Of a stretch of 64,000 nucleotides of DNA, positions 58,351 through 64,000 are shown piece after piece (within the stretch, counting starts at the first letter, position 1; the number at the start of each line of letters is the position of its first letter). The position numbers and the translations under genes were made by a program. The notes under the pieces were generated by a model. It had not been told where the DNA came from and ran no database searches. It was given only the letters and a program-made list of their open reading frames with translations. Source of the DNA: Nageia nagi (lineage: Eukaryota; Pinophyta); NCBI GenBank assembly GCA_050084985.1, contig JBITNC010000001.1, positions 4,216,001 through 4,280,000 of the forward strand, read 5' to 3'.

Positions 58351-60381
58351 CCCCACCATCCATAGGTCTATTTCATTGATGGATCTCTATAGCTCTATCC
58401 CTACCGTTACTACAAAATTAACATAAGACTTGACATCCCACATTGTTACAACCTTACTTGACCATGCCTGCATCAATCATCATGTGATGCATTTCTCAAT
58501 CCCCCCTCCATACCATAAATTATTTTGATTTTTAGTAGTAATAAGGGAAGAGGATATTTGAAAAAATACAAAAATATTTTTATTTGATCAATTAAGAAAA
58601 ATTAAAATTATTTTAAAGATTTCTATTTATTTTTATAAGCAAAATAAAATAGGAGTGATAGGGTGTGAAATTACAAAATCAAATTATTTCCTAGCCCTAT
58701 AAAGGTAAACATTGGACAACCAGAGAGAGACACTAAAATTCAAGCCAAAAATTTGAATTCTACCAAGGCAAGTTGGATGTTGGATACTAAAGGAGTAGAG
58801 GATTTTTCAAGAACCATAGAAGAGTTCATTGGCCCCCCTAAAGATATATTATCATTTTAGGACATGTCATTGGGCTTCTAGGAGGCTTAGTTTCAATTTT
58901 TTAAGGTGTTAATCACTATTCTTCCACTAGAATGAGGATGTTCCACATTATGGAGCCATAATTTGAAAATTTCAAGGCTATTTTGTAGATCTATAGATTC
59001 CCCAAGTCATTAGCACCAAAGCATCACTAAGGCATCTCCAGGTATGAGAAATAAATAAGATTTCCTTTAGAAAATTCTATGTCATTACAAGGTTTGTTGT
59101 TATTGTTGTAAGGAGGTATGGTCATCACACCACCATTATGAAGACAAAGATGAAGGGTTTCATATGGGAAAATCCTTTATAGTAAAGATTGATAGAAGAG
59201 GGAGGATCCATCAAAAATAATGCAAGTGAAAAAATAAGAAGATTATGGCTAGTCAAGAGGTTATCCATAGCCCTAATACCCTCACCACTTCACTATACAA
59301 ACTATTTTAGGTTTATTCAACCCTTTTGTAAGATATCAAGGAAGCATTGATTTTTTTAGATTTCATTAAGGTGACTAAGGGAGAAGAAGATTTGGGTTTA
59401 GCACCACTAAGAGAGGTATATCCTAACACTCAGACTAAATATGTACAAGTTTACTATCATAAGAAGGTAGTTGCACTTAATGAAGATAGGGCATCACAAT
59501 ATTTACCCATTAAAGAAAGGTCACCCTTCTCAAAGCTTCATTGACCATGGGTTTATTATTAGAAAAAACCTTGCAACAAAGATGGTAAAGGCATTTTATG
59601 TCTCCAATGCCAATGGGAATTATAACTTGTATAATCATTCAATGATAATCAATATCTAGATGGGAAACTATAACATTAAGGATGAATTTTATATCTTTCA
59701 TCAAAATAATGCATAAGTGATAACCCTTGGAGTTCAATGGATGTATCCCTTGGGTGATCTGCAGACTAATTTCCAAGGATAAGAGGTGAGTTTCTTCTTA
59801 AAGGGATAAAGAGTCATCATCAAAGCTAAACTTGATGAAGCTAAAATTTCTCAAGAAGAAAATGTTTATGCAAAAAATAAGAAAGTTCATAAAGAAGTTC
59901 CACCTTACACAAAAGTGCTACTTTATCTAGCTAAAATTTGTAACTTAAATGATTCCATATATGTGGTTGTATTTCTCCATAAATTTCACTCCAAAAACTA
60001 TCCATAATTACAACACCTAATGAATGAAAAAAAAATATTAAAACATGTGGTGAATTATCTTTGTTTCAATGATTTCCCTAACTATTGGGCATTATTAAGG
60101 TGCAACAAAGATCAATCCCTAGTTAATAAAATGTTTTTTAATATGTGGTTAGACCTTCTTGTTATCTCTCTATGCTATTAAAATACATTAAATTATTTAA
60201 ATAAAATAATAAGATTGAGGAAGGGATATATGTAAATATTTCTTATAGATCTACATGATCCATTCTTACTAGAACATGTTAAACAACTGATTGCTACACC
60301 AAAGATTGAAGATTCTTATATCAACCAAGAAAATGTTGATGCAATAATGGAATTTTTCAATTTCTTGAGGGTAAGCAATTT

Positions 60382-60393
60382 GGGGAGGGAAGA
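60382..60393 (+). other. Polypurine tract of the outer element
   Basis: GGGGAGGGAAGA lies two bases before the right LTR start at 60396. It supports plus-strand orientation. Confidence 0.75.
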
Positions 60394-60395
60394 CT

Positions 60396-62353
60396 TGTGA
60401 TGTCCTCATTTTTAGGTGTTTTTCCCATTTTACCTTAAGTAAATGGGAATATTAATTTAGGATTTTTTTGTCAATATTTGTATAATTTGACCAAAATTAT
60501 GTAAATTCCACTCAGAGACTCAATAAAGATCTAATTATAGAATAAATAGCCCTTTTATTTATATAATGCCAATTAATGATGTAATTATGATACCAAGGTA
60601 ACTATAATTATAAATGCAATATTAGTCTCACCAAATGAAGTTTGCATATTCTAGCCTTGATGATTGTAATATTGGAAGTAAATCTATCTCTAGTCATTAG
60701 TGCTCCCTTCTTCGAGGTAGAGCATCCTCTTAGGTGATTGCATCGACTACAAGAAAATTTATAGATCCAAAGATGAATCTGATACTTTGAACTAAGCATT
60801 AGTGATCTTGATGCAAGTAAAAAGCCCTAGAATATGAACACTGGCTTTGGAGTATCCCAAGAATCTAGGTTGGTTACCTAAGCATATGAACCGATGTCAT
60901 TGATCACAAGGCACTATGGAATCACCTCCTCTTGGAGATTAGCATTTTTGAGCCCTTGGATGTGATTACACTTATCCCAAGGCTTCCCATATTATCATTC
61001 ATACAAGAGCACACATATCACATCTCTCCACCATTAAATCATCCCAAAGCAATATAAGAAGATGATCATCCTCATCTATAAAAGGAGAATTGATGTGAAT
61101 TCAATTGCAAGAGACCAACAAAATGGACTCCAATCATATAATATAAATGTATTATAATAGAAGAAACCTACAAAATGATTCTCTTCTCATTCCTAAATTC
61201 ACACTACTCCAAGAGAATACAATCCTTCATATAGCAACCAAAAATCAAAGAAACCCTAAAGTAACCCTAAAAACATCTTTTTTTTCTTAAAATAGCTAAA
61301 AATAAAAAAGAGTTAGATTGCACCCAAAATTGGCATGTGCATTCTTCTTACAATAATTAGCCATAATTTAAAATTTAGGTCTTAAAAATGAAAGATATTA
61401 AGGTTCTTAACATGCAAAAAAAACCTAAAAAACTAAAGAACATAAAGTAAAAGCTAATTTTGGGGCACTAGATGGAGGAGTTAGGTCCCAAAAATATTAT
61501 TTTTGGAGGTTTTGGGAAATTAGTTTTTAACTAGATGTAGAACATGCACATGGAACCACATTTTAAATTTCAAGGTAAATGGATAAAATTGTCAGAATTT
61601 ATGGCTCCAATATGGTGCATCAAGAACTCATAGTTATTATGGGATATGCTGAATTTGATTATAAATCCTTTTATTCCAAATTGAGTGGAGGCTCTATATT
61701 TTCTACCTTTAAACTTAATCTATCTATCTTGAGAGGAATGATATTAGTTCCATTACAATTCATGTAGAAGAGACTTAGTCTTGCCTCACTACTTTTGGGA
61801 TTGGTGAGGCCCTAGAGCCATCCGAAATAACCTAATAGGAGATAGTCCCAGTACAAACTCCATTGGTTGACAAAAATATTGTAATTTATTTACTCTTACT
61901 ATATTCATTAAAATTACATTATATTGATGAAATAATATTATTATTTATCTCTCTATGGTTGGACATTGGATTATGGAGTAGTTTTTGCACTATTCAAATA
62001 TCATTTGTTCTCCCAAACTAGGATGTTGAATCTTGGGTGAAGTTTGCAATATTTACTTGTTGCTATTATATGCTTGTTTAGTGTGTTCTTTCTTCCTAAC
62101 TAGGACATTACAATTGGAGAGGTATTTTGCATTTTTAAAGTTACTAATTGCTCCATAATTGGGATATTAGATGTGTAAGTGCATTTTCATTGCTTAAGAA
62201 CTATTTTTGCTTCTCTACCTAAATGTTGGGTTTGTGTGTGAATTTTTAGAATTTCATTTCAAAATTTATCGATATCAGCTAGATATTAGAATACTTGTGC
62301 AAATTTGAGCTTGCTTAGCTAGTTTAAAGGTTGGAATCCAAACATCCCTCTCT
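60396..62353 (+). repeat. Right LTR of the outer element
   Basis: It starts TGTGATGTCC and ends about CAAACATCCCTCTCT. It is collinear with the two halves of the left LTR, except for a private 534-bp insertion at 61090-61623 and the absence of the 526-bp block seen in the left copy. Confidence 0.78.
61090..61623. mobile_element. 534-bp insertion with short inverted ends
   Basis: Compared with the left LTR, the right LTR has 534 extra bases starting TTGATG and ending CATCAA, a perfect 6-bp inverted pair, flanked by GAA on both sides. In the left copy the flanks join as GAGAACTCATAG. Short inverted ends with a 3-bp duplication suggest a small non-autonomous DNA transposon, for example MITE-like. 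The inverted repeats are too short to assign a superfamily. No coding sequence is seen. Confidence 0.55.
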
Positions 62354-62644
62354 TAAATATCTTGAGAGTAGAAAGTTTGAATACTTTCAAAGCTTCCTCT
62401 CATGTTCTTTGAATACCTAATGTATTATGGGAGGTATTAGAAATAATATATTAGTTTGCATAGATACATTAGGTATCTATATAAATAATAAATACATTAT
62501 AATATACTCTAATATATATTAATAAATATTTAGGGTTTCATATCATGGTGGTTTATTGATTCATTATTGTATGGGATTGTAACTCCTAAACCCTACATAT
62601 TGTAATTAAAATCTCTTCAATAATGGAATGATATCTTATTCTCA
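62354..62644 (+). pseudogene. Old copia C1, resumed RNase H end and 3' LTR
   Basis: Directly after the outer element the frame reads KYLESRKFEYFQSF, the expected continuation after the RNase H VFTK at 44439. A purine tract ATGGGAGG follows near 62427, then an LTR-like start TATTAGAAATAATATATTAG at 62435 (probably a mutated TGTTAG). The LTR seems to end near TTATTCTCA at about 62643, giving only about 210 bp. No left LTR matches it in the window. Confidence 0.6.
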
Positions 62645-64000
62645 ATGTAATTCTCTTGATATAAATTTAGCATATAGTTTTATTTATCTCTTGTGAACTT
62701 CATACTAATAATTTTCTTTGCCTCTCCTAAATCCATAATAAAAAAAGTGTTTGCCAACTTCTTCTTGAGCTCAATAATGTCGTTCATGCAAGAACTTGCA
62801 ACCAACATGTCATCCATGAATAAAAGTTATATAACATAGTTTTCATTATTAGTCTTATTGAAATAAATATAAAGTTCAAATTGACATCATAAAATTCTAT
62901 TTATCCATAAATTGATCAAACTTAAAATACATTATCTTGGATCATGTTTAACAACATACAAGCTCTTCTTCGATTTACATGCATAATCCTCTTTACCTTT
63001 AACCTCAAAACCTTCTGGTTAGTGCATTTAAACTAATCCTATAAATCACCATGAAGGAAATTTCTCTTAACATCTAATTGTTCAAGAAAAAAAATTTCTT
63101 TAGCTATAATACTCAATAATGTTCTTATGGAAGTCAATTTAACAACTAGTGAAAAGATCTTATCAAAGTCTATACCTTTATTTTGAGTGAAACCCTTGAT
63201 TACAAGCCTTTCCTTGCATTGTATCTCTTTTTTCCTCACATATCATCTATTAATATGTATACCCACTTATTAGTAAAAGCTCTTTTACCTTTGGGTATAT
63301 CAACCAAATCCCATGTTTGGATGTGAATAAAAGACTCCATCTATTTATTCATAGCATGCTCTCAATTATTATGTGTACTTATGTGCATGGCCTCATCAAA
63401 ATATTATGGTCTAGTAGAATTAGTACATAGCACATAATAAAGAGTAGGGGAAAATATATCATGGGGTCTACTTGCTCTTGTAGATCTTCTAATAACAATA
63501 GAAGTTTGAGGTTCTTCTTGTTGTAGATTTTCTTTAACCTTAGGTTTACCTTGCTCATAAATATCATCAAGTATCACATACTTGGGCTTCTCTTATTTAA
63601 CCTATATTTTATCCTTATATAAGTAATTTTCATTGAATATAAAATATCTACTTCTAATAATATTATGATTATCCATATCCCATAATTTGTATCTCAAACC
63701 ATCAACTCCATATCCAACAAAATAACACTTAACATCTTTTTCATTTAATTTCTTCTATTCTCCTTATCAATATATGGAAAACATTCATAACCAAATACTT
63801 TAAGGAAGGAATAGTTTACCTTTTTACCTATCCACAACTCTTTTTTCATATCAAAAGAGCTACTAGGCATTTTATTTATCAAATACACAACCATATCAAC
63901 AACATGAGTCCATATGTATAAAGGTAAGCTTGCACACAAACATATGAACTTTGCACCTTACAATATGTTTCTATTCATCCTTTTAGAAATACCATTATTT
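62645..64000 (-). pseudogene. Partial decayed copia pol (C3), runs off the window
   Basis: On the minus strand, integrase C-terminal sequence lies at 63939-63745 (YLINKMPSSSFDMKKELWIG). A degraded linker follows, then RT at 63239-62700. The RT includes KERLVIKGFTQNKGIDFDKI, VVKLTSIRTLLSI and QLDVKRNFLHGDL. Further on, a M-DD catalytic box reads LLFMDDMLVASS near 62820 and a DLGEAKKIISMK block follows near 62720. It breaks off where the C1 LTR ends. The upstream half of the element lies beyond 64000. Stops are frequent, so it is dead. Confidence 0.78.

Larger units (their letters stand above)
54793..60381. other. Interior of the outer element, no recognised gag or pol
   Basis: About 5.6 kb. 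55400-56000 has a loosely repetitive texture, with repeated TTTTGRGRYCACTAGGAGG and GATGTTGG words. About 56720-58350 contains minus-strand coding-like stretches. 59347-60390 contains plus-strand coding-like stretches, such as VNYLCFNDFPNYWALLRCNK, broken by stops. I recognise no family in either, and a primer-binding site next to the left LTR was not identified. Confidence 0.45.
44440..62353 (+). mobile_element. Outer LTR element inserted into copia C1, itself interrupted
   Basis: Two similar LTRs start TGTAATGTCC at 44440 and TGTGATGTCC at 60396, in the same direction. A strong purine tract precedes the second. The element splits the RNase H of copia C1, whose frame continues beyond 62353, and flanking CAAAT/TAAAT support insertion there. 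The left LTR was later split by another copia (45541-53874). Its own interior, about 54790-60395, holds no recognisable gag or pol, so it looks like a large non-autonomous derivative. The LTR copies look about 80-85% identical by eye, which makes it older than the copia nested inside it. Confidence 0.78.

Overview
The window looks like intergenic chromatin of a large, repeat-rich seed-plant nuclear genome. It is AT-rich and long decayed retroelements fill most of it. I see no intact host gene. A gymnosperm is my best guess, because very old elements persist next to a very young one, but nothing in the sequence proves the clade.

Layout. 1-2.5 kb holds nothing recognisable. 2.5-5.5 kb (+) is a broken Mutator-like (MULE) transposase with a SWIM-type zinc-binding end. 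5.9-7.2 kb carries tandem repeats, including a 21-bp minisatellite. 7.9-8.7 kb (-) is a decayed exon remnant resembling the C-terminal part of plant NT-C2 (EEIG1/EHBP1-type) proteins. 8715-17983 is a complete, very young Ty1/copia retrotransposon: 5-bp target duplication GTATA, about 1.94-kb LTRs that differ at two bases plus one poly-C indel, and a single intact 1,691-codon gag-pol frame. 18.16-20.27 kb (-) is the oddest part of the window: a decayed zinc-finger-like exon region followed by ten short, in-frame, exon-like modules. They share a peptide motif, most end in a splice-donor-like sequence, and they are organised as a higher-order repeat of about 482 bp.

24050-33489 is an old Ty3/gypsy element on the minus strand, probably Tat-like. 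It has gag, a near-matching target duplication, a 191-bp tandem array near its 3' LTR, no recognisable pol, and an antisense plant mobile domain (PMD) coding remnant. 34.3-39.85 kb (-) is a broken LINE with DUF4283, endonuclease, reverse transcriptase and a zf-RVT-like end, plus a 230-bp tandem duplication. A tRNA-like A-box/B-box pair, probably a SINE head, lies near 40.26 kb.

40.6-62.6 kb is a nest. An old copia (40585-44439, resuming at 62354) was split by an LTR element with LTRs of about 1.5-2 kb (44440-62353). The left LTR of that element was then split by a second copia (45541-53874, exact GTAAG duplication), and its right LTR carries a 534-bp insertion with short inverted ends. 62.65-64 kb (-) is part of another decayed copia pol running off the window.

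The only element that looks able to move is the one at 8715-17983. Everything else carries stops, frameshifts or deletions. All alignments and divergence figures were made by eye.
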